A model generated the notes under the pieces. That model worked only from the letters and a program-made list of their open reading frames with translations. It was not told the DNA's origin and made no database searches. A stretch of 22,390 nucleotides of DNA, from assembly GCA_964421875.1 (NCBI GenBank), contig CAYQZD010000062.1, positions 1 through 22,390 of the forward strand, in the 5' to 3' direction. Made by a program: the position numbers and the translations under genes. Each line of letters starts with the position of its first letter. Position 1 is the stretch's first letter. Origin of the DNA: CAYQZD01 sp964421875. GTDB lineage: Bacteria > Electryoneota > Tariuqbacteria > Tariuqbacterales > Tariuqbacteraceae. Below, piece after piece: positions 15,443 through 22,390 of the stretch.

Positions 15443-15469
15443 AAGGCGGGATAATACCCCGCTTTTTTT
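15443..15469 (+). terminator. Intrinsic terminator after the epimerase gene
   Basis: The stem GCGGG (15446-15450) with CCCGC (15458-15462), extended by a G-T and two A-T pairs, encloses a 7-nt loop and is followed by seven T (15463-15469). It ends at the stop codon of the convergent GT2 gene, so the two transcription units meet with almost no spacer. Confidence 0.88.
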
Positions 15470-16319
15470 ATTGTTGCCTTTTTTCTAACCTCCCCGTAAG
15501 ATAGCCATGTCCGTAGCTTATCCTCTCCAACACCTGTAAAAACCTCAGGCTCAACAGACCAATCAACAGCCTCCCCATAGACCTCGCGATTCTAACCGGA
15601 AGCGGTTTCTCCACCGCTTCAGCCGGATTACCGGTCTCCGGGACCGGAACCACCAATTCAGGATGCCAGCGCTGAGCCCGGGCGCTGGAAAGCCCGTTGC
15701 GGAAATACATCCGGTAGAAAGCCTTTAAATTCTTCGGCGGCGGATGGTAATGCCACACCCCCGGCGCTAACACCACCCGATATCCGTGATTCCGCATCCG
15801 GTGCCGATACTCCGGGTCCACCCCGCGCTCGATAATTTCTGAAAAGGGTCCCACCTCCAGAAAATTCAACCGCCTTTGCGCCCAGCACTGAGTGGTAGCC
15901 ATATCCGAATCAGTAACCTCGTCCGCCACCTGACATATCATTCTCAAAACCTCCTGCCCCGCGCGGCGCTGGAAGCGTGTAGCCTCCGGCGGCAGCAATA
16001 CCGCAGTCCCCGCCAATCCGATGTCAGGATTGTCCGCCAGCGTCTTCACCAATGTCTCGATTACGGTTTCACTACCCAAACCGATGTCGTCGTCTAAAAA
16101 AACCAGGTATTCACCCGAAGCCAGTTCCGCGCCCCGATTCCTGGCGCGGCCCGAAGGAGCCACGCGGTAAACTAATATCGCCTCCAGCGATTTCTCGGTC
16201 TGCTCATGAATATCACCTAACAGCGGAGACAGCTCGTCTTCTGTTTTTAAAGTGGGTATTATGACCGAAACGCGCGGCTTTTCCACCGTTATGACTTTAG
16301 TGACGGTTCCCGGCTTCAT
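15468..16319 (-). CDS. Family 2 glycosyltransferase (GT-A fold)
   Basis: A 283-residue protein. The N-terminal nucleotide-binding strand 'RVSVIIPTLKTEDEL' (about 16-30) and the metal-binding 'FLDDDIG' (74-80) are typical of GT2. 'ERGVDPEYRHRMRNHGYRVV' and 'GVWHYHPPP' correspond to the acceptor-side acidic motif and following segment. The C-terminal part (about 240-265) is amphipathic or hydrophobic and could associate with the membrane. It transfers a sugar from a nucleotide donor, probably during polysaccharide repeat assembly; donor and acceptor cannot be told from sequence. Its ATG overlaps the preceding stop by one base (TGATG), and it is the last gene of the operon. Confidence 0.88.
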   Translation of the reverse strand: MKPGTVTKVITVEKPRVSVIIPTLKTEDELSPLLGDIHEQTEKSLEAILVYRVAPSGRARNRGAELASGEYLVFLDDDIGLGSETVIETLVKTLADNPDIGLAGTAVLLPPEATRFQRRAGQEVLRMICQVADEVTDSDMATTQCWAQRRLNFLEVGPFSEIIERGVDPEYRHRMRNHGYRVVLAPGVWHYHPPPKNLKAFYRMYFRNGLSSARAQRWHPELVVPVPETGNPAEAVEKPLPVRIARSMGRLLIGLLSLRFLQVLERISYGHGYLTGRLEKRQQ

Positions 16320-17641
16320 CAGAAGTCCTCTCGAATATAATATCTGAGTTTCCCCGATTCCTCCGGTTGAATTTCCTTCACATATTCAAATTCCACTTTC
16401 AAGCCCTCGCCTAAAAATTCCTCCATCCGCTCCCTGACGATTCGCTCAATTTCTTCATCACCTCCGCCGGATAAAATAAGCAGTATATGAAACCGAGTCG
16501 GGCTCCGTTGAATCACTTTGAATTGCCGCAGCCCCCGGGGAATCAACGTCTTGGCGATAAAATCGAAAAAGTTAGAAGCCGACACCCGCCCCCGAGGGGT
16601 GACTATTACATCCGACACCCGCGCCCTCGCCAGCTTAAGCAACGGCAGCGTCCTGCCGCAGGGGCAGGTGTCCTCCAACAGCCTCCCAAAATCCCCCTGG
16701 TCGTAGCGGATTAAAGGCATCGCTCGATTCTCAAAAGGTGTCAGAGTTATCCGCCCCACCCCGCTCTCGTCCGGTTCCACGATTTCCACCAGCATCCGGT
16801 CTGCGGATATGTGAAGATTCCCTTCAGGGCATTCGAAAGCGATTATCCCCGCCTCAGATGAACCGTATTCGTTGATGGGGTCGCAGTCGAAAGCGTCCTC
16901 TATCGCCTGACGCTGAGCTTCCAGTAAGGTTTCGGAGGTTACTATCACAACCTGCGGTCTCATCATTAACCGCCCGGAATACCGTTCCCGCAGGTATTCC
17001 GCTAACCTGCCCACACCGGTGGAGTATCCGTAGATTACATCAGGCTTGAACCGTATCAGTTTTGGCGCCAGATGTTCAAGGTTTTCATCGGAAAGCGTAT
17101 GACAGCTAATCATCCGCCGATTCATCAAGGATAATTTTATTTCGGAAATCCGCCTCGACTGCTGGGTGTCGAACTGCCGCCCCCAAATCGCCAGTTCCCG
17201 CACCCCGGGGTAAATTCCCCACCAGCTCCGCCCACGGTACTGGCTCGCCAGAGTCCACTGGTCCCAAACCGAATCGTAAACCACCTGCAGTGGTATCCCG
17301 GTAGTGCCGGATGTGCGCCCGAAAGCCGTTGGACCTGAATACTCAGGATTCTGGAACGACCCGGTGTCCGCCGCAGCCTCCCCCTTGGCAGTGAGCGGCA
17401 AATCCGAAAAGGAATCCAAACTTCCGGGAGAAAAGCCGCACTTCAGGAAAACCTCCCGGTAGTGCGGTGTCCTGGCGGCGATGGCAAGAGTAGATGCAAG
17501 GAGTCTTTCCTGCAAAGCCTTGAGTGTCTCGCGGGGCAGCCGCTCGTTCCTCTTGAGTTGGCGGTAATACTCCCGCACCTTATGACCCTTCAGCCTCTGA
17601 GATAGAGGATAATATATCCGGCTGACCAGAGAACGCTTCAA
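16319..17641 (-). CDS. CapK/PaaK-like adenylate-forming enzyme
   Basis: A 440-residue member of the phenylacetate-CoA ligase / CapK / coenzyme F390 synthetase group. Motifs: the phosphate-binding loop 'TSGTTGIPL' near residue 110, 'NEYGSSEAGIIAFECPEG' (acyl-AMP binding), 'PLIRYDQGDFG', and 'CPCGRTLPLLKLARARVSD' in the hinge region. CapK-like genes are common in capsule and O-antigen clusters, but their reaction is mostly unproven; activation of an acid used to decorate the glycan is one possibility. The start is TTG 17641, whose last two bases overlap the upstream TGA in a TTGA junction. No later start keeps the conserved N-terminus 'SRIYYPLSQRLKG'. Confidence 0.82.
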   Translation of the reverse strand: MKRSLVSRIYYPLSQRLKGHKVREYYRQLKRNERLPRETLKALQERLLASTLAIAARTPHYREVFLKCGFSPGSLDSFSDLPLTAKGEAAADTGSFQNPEYSGPTAFGRTSGTTGIPLQVVYDSVWDQWTLASQYRGRSWWGIYPGVRELAIWGRQFDTQQSRRISEIKLSLMNRRMISCHTLSDENLEHLAPKLIRFKPDVIYGYSTGVGRLAEYLRERYSGRLMMRPQVVIVTSETLLEAQRQAIEDAFDCDPINEYGSSEAGIIAFECPEGNLHISADRMLVEIVEPDESGVGRITLTPFENRAMPLIRYDQGDFGRLLEDTCPCGRTLPLLKLARARVSDVIVTPRGRVSASNFFDFIAKTLIPRGLRQFKVIQRSPTRFHILLILSGGGDEEIERIVRERMEEFLGEGLKVEFEYVKEIQPEESGKLRYYIREDF

Positions 17642-18975
17642 CCTTCTCTACCCCTGGTGAGGCGGTTGAAAACCTCAGCCAATTGTTTCACTAGCCCCGG
17701 CCAGGAAAACTCCGCAATATCCTCTAAAGAATGTTTAACCTTTAATTCACCCTTCTTGAAATTTATATACATCTCAGTCAATGCCTCGGCGATTCCCTTG
17801 ACGTCGTCTGGAGCCAGCGCTGTCCCCGCCTCGAACCGCCTTATCACTTCAGCCGTTATTCCCTCTAATGGAACTGTAGCTAAGATAAACCGCCTGGCGG
17901 CGAGGTATTCGAACAGTTTGGCGGGAAAAATCTCCGCTTCGTCCTTGGATAAAAACAGAAAAAGCGCATCAGCCTCCGCCAACAGTTCTAAAACCCTGTC
18001 GTGGGAAACATATTCCTCGATTCGAACTATGCTCCTAAGCGGTTCAGCTTCCAATTTCGACCGGTGATTACCGGACATCGTCCCCGCAAACAACACTCGA
18101 AGTCTGTCCGATAATTCCGGCCTCCGCCGGCAAACCTCCTCAAGTCCCGAAAATAAATGCTCCGGACTGCGGCTGCCGTAAAACATCCCGGTGAATGCGA
18201 GTGTCAAACGGGTCTTTTCCGATCGGGCAGGAATGCTCTCAAAATCCGGGATATGAAAACCGTTGGTTATGGTGATAAACTTATCCTCAGGAGATTCTGG
18301 CGTCACCAAATGAAATTCGGCTGTAGTCGGAGGAGTGGTGGCGATGACCACATCGGCGTTTCTCACACAAGCCATTTCCATTGCAGACTCTATTCTTCGG
18401 CGCAGAGAGGACATTTGAGTCATGGTATGTTTGGACCAGGGATCTCGGAATTCAGCCGCCCAGGGAAGCCCCGTAAATTTCTTCAATATTAGACCCGCTA
18501 ACGCAGCCCCATATGGTCCTGAAGTTGTGAATATCAACTTAGGGGAATTCTTAAGGATGATGAACAATCCGCAGATTACCGCAGCCGGAATCCACCATAA
18601 CGAATGGTCGGGAATGGAAATCTTATAATATAGAGATTTAAGAAAGCTCAGAGCGCCATTGCTGTGACTCCTGAAACCTGCGCCGCCGTTCGCGCGGGCG
18701 TCGCTTGATGCTAACTTGGATTTGAGGGCGAGGGCGATACGGAAAGGATCGAGCGAGGGGGCGCGATAAACTCTGATATTAGCGGGAATCGCCTTCTCCC
18801 AGGTCTCATCGACAATGTCGTTCCCCCAGCGTGAAACCGTGAGTACCTCCGGCTGCCAGCCGTTATCCGGCAATAGTTGCGCGAACCTCACCACCCGGTG
18901 AATCCCGCTCCCGGCGCGGGGAGGAAATCCGAACGCCACTAAGAGGAATCTTCTCGTTCCGCTAAAGTTCTTCAA
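17638..18975 (-). CDS. Family 4-like glycosyltransferase (GT-B fold)
   Basis: About 445 residues from TTG 18975. I prefer this start because TTG overlaps the CapA stop as TTGA, the junction also used by the next gene; ATG 19005 (ten residues longer) and GTG 19065 are alternatives, none with a good ribosome site. The N-terminal half has 'GFPPRAGSGIHRVVRFAQLL', a GT4-type Gly-rich loop. The C-terminal half has 'FTGMFYGSRSPEHLFSGLEE' and 'PAKLFEYLAARRFILA', matching the donor-binding Rossmann domain. A hydrophobic stretch around residues 120-140 may attach it to the membrane. Probably adds one sugar in repeat-unit assembly; specificity unknown. Confidence 0.84.
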   Translation of the reverse strand: MKNFSGTRRFLLVAFGFPPRAGSGIHRVVRFAQLLPDNGWQPEVLTVSRWGNDIVDETWEKAIPANIRVYRAPSLDPFRIALALKSKLASSDARANGGAGFRSHSNGALSFLKSLYYKISIPDHSLWWIPAAVICGLFIILKNSPKLIFTTSGPYGAALAGLILKKFTGLPWAAEFRDPWSKHTMTQMSSLRRRIESAMEMACVRNADVVIATTPPTTAEFHLVTPESPEDKFITITNGFHIPDFESIPARSEKTRLTLAFTGMFYGSRSPEHLFSGLEEVCRRRPELSDRLRVLFAGTMSGNHRSKLEAEPLRSIVRIEEYVSHDRVLELLAEADALFLFLSKDEAEIFPAKLFEYLAARRFILATVPLEGITAEVIRRFEAGTALAPDDVKGIAEALTEMYINFKKGELKVKHSLEDIAEFSWPGLVKQLAEVFNRLTRGREG

Positions 18976-20048
18976 AGCCCCAATTTTTCCTTTAAAAGTC
19001 CCCATTGAACATAGAGGGGATATCGAAATATATTTCTTCGGTAAAACTTCTTCACCCAATCCCACATCGCATTTTCAGCCTGCACCGCCGACTGAGTGTA
19101 TTGCTCCATTTCCTCACTGAATCGAGCCCTGGAATACGAAAACCGGGAATTGTCATTTAACCTCTCGAAAAATTCCTGACAATCTCCCTCACCCATCGGA
19201 ACCGGCCTGAAAGTGTCGTCGATCCTGTAGGGAATCAGTCTGTAATCATACGTGTTGTCAGGATTCACCTGAAGTTCCAGCAGGAAACCTTCCCTCGTCG
19301 GAGGATAGGGCATATCGGATACCAAATTCCCCAGACTGTAAGCGATTAATCTGCCTTTGTACTCTTCCACTGTCTGAGGCACGTGAGGATGTGTGCCTGC
19401 CACCACATCCGCCCCAGATTCGACGAAACGGTGCCCCCATTCCACCTGTGTCGGGCAGGGAACCGGGATATATTCCTCCCCCCAGTGAAGATAGACGATG
19501 CGGAAATCTGCCTCCGATTGGGACAACTGCCTGCAGATTATCTCGCCAATCTCCTCAATTGTCCCGCTGAGCATCATCGGCTCATCCTTGTACGCCGGTC
19601 GTCGGTGATGAATCGGCAGTACGTCAGCCGACAATATTTCAATCGACCGCTCTCCCACGATTATTCGTGGAAAGGGATTCTCGACCCAGCCTGCTAAACT
19701 GATACCCTCGCTCTTGATCTTCTCAATAGTGTGTTGCGCGCCGCCTGCGCCTTGTTCCATCAAGTGATTGTTCGCCAATGATAGAACGTTGATCCCTGCG
19801 TTCCTCAACACCGGAAGAAAATTCTCATCGACCAGCAGTGGATTCCTGATTGCTTTATCATAGGGAACGACCGGACCTTCAAGATTGCTTAATACGACCT
19901 CTGAACCGCCAAAGAAGTCTGAAATCATACCCAGGAAATAATCCATCCCTAAACGTTTCGACGCCCGGTTTAGGCCAAAACCCTGTGTGAAATGCCATTC
20001 ACCAAGCATCAAGTCGCCGGTTATGACTATTTTGACCGGCTTGCTCAC
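18972..20048 (-). CDS. CapA family protein (poly-gamma-glutamate synthesis/metallophosphoesterase fold)
   Basis: A 358-residue protein with the PGA_cap metallophosphoesterase-like motifs: GDLML (11-15), NLEG (55-58), ANNH (92-95), HWGEEY (188-193) and GTHPH (218-222). The family is named for CapA of Bacillus poly-gamma-glutamate capsule but also occurs in polysaccharide clusters, where its reaction is unclear. No signal peptide or membrane helix is evident, so it is probably cytoplasmic here. The start is GTG 20048, overlapping the flippase stop as GTGA. The last residues overlap the GT4 start. No capB or capC is present, so polyglutamate synthesis itself is not supported. Confidence 0.85.
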   Translation of the reverse strand: MSKPVKIVITGDLMLGEWHFTQGFGLNRASKRLGMDYFLGMISDFFGGSEVVLSNLEGPVVPYDKAIRNPLLVDENFLPVLRNAGINVLSLANNHLMEQGAGGAQHTIEKIKSEGISLAGWVENPFPRIIVGERSIEILSADVLPIHHRRPAYKDEPMMLSGTIEEIGEIICRQLSQSEADFRIVYLHWGEEYIPVPCPTQVEWGHRFVESGADVVAGTHPHVPQTVEEYKGRLIAYSLGNLVSDMPYPPTREGFLLELQVNPDNTYDYRLIPYRIDDTFRPVPMGEGDCQEFFERLNDNSRFSYSRARFSEEMEQYTQSAVQAENAMWDWVKKFYRRNIFRYPLYVQWGLLKEKLGL

Positions 20049-21352
20049 AGCAGCGCCGGCTTTTTTTGCTTCCAGCTCTCCTTCAGGCTTTGAGCCGCCG
20101 TGGAATCAAGCGCGCAGACCAGTATGATGTATGCCGCGGCAATCGCAGCCACCGTAGCCGTCAACGCTGGCAGACTGGAAAGGGAGATGTAATTTCCCAG
20201 AACATATTTCGCGGGAATCATTGTCAACGCGGACGCAATCAGAGGCGCTCTAAAATTCCGGAAAAGTTCTCCAGGCGTGATTTTTATCAAGTATCGCAGC
20301 CAAACCAGCAAAATCACTGTCGCCGTAGTCCATACTACCGAGTATAGACCCGCCACCCCCGTGATGCCGGTATGTTTCGCCGCAGGATAAATAAAGATGG
20401 ATACCAATACTAAGTTTATTAAAATGTTATACAAAAGGTGATTCGTTTTCCCCAGAGCCATAAAAACGCTCCCGGTAGTGGCGCCAAAGGAACGCATAAA
20501 CGCATATACCCCGAATGCCTGAAGCGGGCCGATTGCCGACACCCATTTCTCCCCGTATAAAGCTCGAAATAAATCTCCCCCGAAAAGCGGAATACCCACA
20601 CTTAAAGGTAAGGTAAATAAAGCGATATAACGCAAAGTCTTGAGGTAAGCGTTTTTCAAATCCCAGAGATGGTCGCCCAGGCGGGAATAGGTGGGAAACA
20701 TCACGCGGTTGATAAGATATACTATCTCCGTGGTTGGCAGGTTGATGATGGTGAATGCAAAGGCGTAATAACCCAGCTCGCGCATCCCCAGAAGCTTCCC
20801 CACCACCGCTTTGTCGATATAATAAACCAAATAGAGCGCAAATCCCGAGGCGAACAGAGGCAATCCGAAGGAAAGGAGCTTCTTAGCAATAGTGGTGTCG
20901 AAGCGAAAGCGGAGTTTGAGAGGTGAAGCCCGCCAGTAAAGAACTGACTGTGAAAATGTGAAAAGAACCATCCCCCAAACAATGCTCCATACCCCATATC
21001 CCAAAACCGCTAAGGTTATAGCAGCCGAAGTCTGTAGCAGCGCGGGAAGGATATGAGGAAGCGCCTGCCGTTTAAACTCTAAATCCCGCGAGAGCAAAGA
21101 CATCGGAATAGCCCCGATGGACTGAACCAGAAAATTCGTTCCCAGTACCGGAATTACATAGCGCAATACCTCTGTCTGGTAAAAATCAGCCAGCCTCCCC
21201 GCCAGAACAATAGCTATGATGAAAAGAACCAAACCCTGCAAAAGACGGATGGTAAACGAGACTTTCGCCGCCTTCACCGTATCTCCGCGGTACTGGATCA
21301 GCGCTTTTCCCACGCCAACATCGCTGAACAACTCCATCGCGCCGATTATCAT
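20045..21352 (-). CDS. Wzx-like polysaccharide flippase (MOP superfamily); start uncertain, N-terminus extends upstream
   Basis: Many membrane helices and the pattern of MOP-family lipid-linked oligosaccharide flippases: 'ELFSDVGVGKALIQY', 'SFGLPLFASGFALYLVYYID', 'LGYYAFAFTIINLP' and 'NRVMFPTYSRLGD'. It would move lipid-linked repeat units across the inner membrane. Coordinates begin at the first ATG (435 residues), but this removes the first conserved helix: the same frame reads on upstream to the ligase stop (21562) and encodes 'GLKDKALRGAVWTTL' and then 'AKLLAPEVFGIIAIA', exactly the expected flippase N-terminus. No ATG, GTG or TTG occurs in that stretch. The 3' end overlaps CapA as GTGA, with an A-rich stretch just before it. 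Confidence 0.85.
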   Translation of the reverse strand: MIIGAMELFSDVGVGKALIQYRGDTVKAAKVSFTIRLLQGLVLFIIAIVLAGRLADFYQTEVLRYVIPVLGTNFLVQSIGAIPMSLLSRDLEFKRQALPHILPALLQTSAAITLAVLGYGVWSIVWGMVLFTFSQSVLYWRASPLKLRFRFDTTIAKKLLSFGLPLFASGFALYLVYYIDKAVVGKLLGMRELGYYAFAFTIINLPTTEIVYLINRVMFPTYSRLGDHLWDLKNAYLKTLRYIALFTLPLSVGIPLFGGDLFRALYGEKWVSAIGPLQAFGVYAFMRSFGATTGSVFMALGKTNHLLYNILINLVLVSIFIYPAAKHTGITGVAGLYSVVWTTATVILLVWLRYLIKITPGELFRNFRAPLIASALTMIPAKYVLGNYISLSSLPALTATVAAIAAAYIILVCALDSTAAQSLKESWKQKKPALL

Positions 21353-21559
21353 GTTGGCGATGGCGATTATCCCGAATACTTCCGGAGCTAAGAGCTTGGC
21401 AAGGATGAGATTCGACAGCGCCGCCAGAACCCTGACTGTCCCCGAAGCCAGGGTGGTCCAGACTGCGCCACGGAGCGCTTTATCTTTAAGTCCGGCGGTG
21501 GAGGGTGATGCGCCAGTCTTATGAGATTCGATAGAAAATTTTCTGCTCTGCGATTGGAT
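21353..21559 (-). other. N-terminal coding stretch of the flippase lacking a recognisable start codon
   Basis: These 69 codons are in frame with the flippase and open back to the TAA (21562-21560) that ends the upstream gene. The part nearest the ATG gives an amphipathic segment and a first membrane helix typical of MOP flippases ('VRVLAALSNLILAKLL'). There is no in-frame NTG codon before the conserved 'GAVW'. An ATC at 21559-21557, with AAGG about 9 nt upstream, is the best non-canonical candidate. A sequencing error, mutated start, or stop-codon read-through are the other options. Confidence 0.7.
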
Positions 21560-22339
21560 TTATAAATACCTTGAGGGAGTTTTTTCTTCTGTGGTTTCTT
21601 CTGCCGCTTCAGGAACGCCGTTTTCTCCTAATAGCCGGGGAATGCTTACCACTATTCCCGTCAATAACCAAAATGGTTCCATGATGCGAATTATAATGAA
21701 TGTATTAGTGCCGATGGCATGAGCGCATAAGCCTAGAAAACCCGCGAAATATCCCATAGAAATCCCCCGGTAAAAGGTATCCTTACCCTTGGTGAAGTTC
21801 ATCATACTCTTGCCCGTCTTGGAAATACCCGCTAATAAAATCAGGAATGCAGCCAGCCCGATGAGGCCGCTCTCAACCAAAACCTTCATATACTGCGCAT
21901 CGAGGAAACGGAATCCGGTTACACCCCAACCCAGAAGAGGGTACTGTTTCCAGCCTTCAAAAGCGGCGTTATACAGGTCTAACCGAGCCTGTGTCGATTC
22001 ATCTACGCCCAATCCCCGCTCCTGAAAGAGACCGGCGGCGCGTTCCCGCTGCGCAAAAGTGTACTTTATCCGCTCCTTCACCGTTTCCGGAAGTATCATA
22101 CTGGAAAAAATAAGCGCCACTCCCAAACCTAAAAGCAATAGGTTCCGGCGCTTGGCAAATATCATCAAAACTATCGAAGCTACCAAAAGTCCCAAATAGG
22201 AACTGCGCGACTCCGTAAACAGCAAAGCGACCATATTCAGAACCGAAAGCGCGCCGTAGCCCAAACGCTTGAAAAAATGGTCTGTCTCTAAAAAAAGCCC
22301 TAAAGTGATAGAAAGCATAAGTACCAGATAGCCTCCCAC
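21560..22339 (-). CDS. O-antigen ligase/polymerase-like membrane protein (Wzy_C), incomplete 5' end
   Basis: A 259-residue product from a possible GTG 22339. The core 'FTESRSSYLGLLVA' is the T-x-SR signature that opens the Wzy_C/O-antigen ligase domain. 'RLDLYNAAFEGWKQYPLLGWG' followed by 'GVTGF' matches the periplasmic loop with its conserved Arg and 'P.lGwG'. Several membrane helices and a charged, Glu-rich tail follow. Known members have 400 or more residues, so the first half is missing. An in-frame TAA lies at 22354-22352, and the few codons beyond it run into the window end, so the gene is either broken or affected by an assembly error near a contig edge. It probably ligates or polymerises the glycan made by the downstream genes. 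Confidence 0.72.
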   Translation of the reverse strand: MGGYLVLMLSITLGLFLETDHFFKRLGYGALSVLNMVALLFTESRSSYLGLLVASIVLMIFAKRRNLLLLGLGVALIFSSMILPETVKERIKYTFAQRERAAGLFQERGLGVDESTQARLDLYNAAFEGWKQYPLLGWGVTGFRFLDAQYMKVLVESGLIGLAAFLILLAGISKTGKSMMNFTKGKDTFYRGISMGYFAGFLGLCAHAIGTNTFIIIRIMEPFWLLTGIVVSIPRLLGENGVPEAAEETTEEKTPSRYL

Positions 22340-22390
22340 CTTAATTCTGTGTTAAAACAAAATACCTGTTGAGTTTCTCCTGGTATCTTG

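Noticed and set aside
18972..20048. Poly-gamma-glutamate capsule operon
   Set aside because: CapA-family motifs are clear, but no capB/capC ligase genes are present and the neighbours are glycan genes.
21560..22354. Reassigned TAA codon (two suspicious in-frame TAA codons, at 21560 and 22352)
   Set aside because: The PilO gene ends normally at TAA, and TGA and TAG are also used as ordinary stops. A changed code is not needed; local error or decay is simpler.

Overview
The window looks like a chromosomal contig of an uncultured diderm (Gram-negative-type) bacterium. It encodes an outer-membrane secretin, an SLBB export-type protein, a probable surface lipoprotein and O-antigen/capsule-type genes. 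Moderate GC, frequent TTG/GTG starts and Ig-repeat lipoproteins would fit an FCB-like or candidate-phylum lineage, but no rRNA or other marker is present, so taxonomy is only a guess. Both ends cut into genes.

Region 1 (1-12060, + strand) is a type IV pilus assembly locus. In order it holds the C-terminus of PilO, a PilP/GspC-like inner-membrane protein, a short PilQ/GspD-type secretin, a four-SLBB Wza-like export protein, a 1372-residue lipoprotein of about twelve Big_1-like Ig domains, the extension ATPase PilB with an intact MshEN c-di-GMP-binding domain, the platform protein PilC, a hairpin terminator, and the prepilin peptidase PilD from a TTG start. PilM and PilN are presumably just upstream. 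No pilin and no PilT is seen. The SLBB protein and the giant Ig lipoprotein, placed between secretin and ATPase, are the unusual part.

Region 2 (12061-13770) is a regulatory module. An ECF sigma factor and its HxxxCxxC zinc-finger anti-sigma factor overlap on the - strand and end at a strong terminator. A small DUF6249-like membrane protein diverges on the + strand. Both promoters of the divergent gap carry the same motif, TGMAAC-N17-GTCT, pointing to autoregulation.

Region 3 (13769-14283) is a 515-bp gap without a convincing gene. It carries three palindromic elements that look like dispersed intergenic repeats.

Region 4 (14284-22390) is surface-polysaccharide biosynthesis. A + strand NAD-dependent sugar epimerase resembling dTDP-L-rhamnose 4-epimerase has a zinc-ribbon-like insertion. 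Converging on it is a tightly overlapping - strand operon: O-antigen ligase/polymerase-like protein, Wzx-type flippase, CapA-family protein, GT4 glycosyltransferase, CapK/PaaK-like adenylate-forming enzyme, GT2 glycosyltransferase. Several junctions are 4-bp NTGA overlaps with GTG or TTG starts. The flippase's conserved N-terminal helix is encoded upstream of its first ATG with no ATG, GTG or TTG start. The ligase-like gene is abnormally short, with an in-frame stop just upstream of its only possible start.
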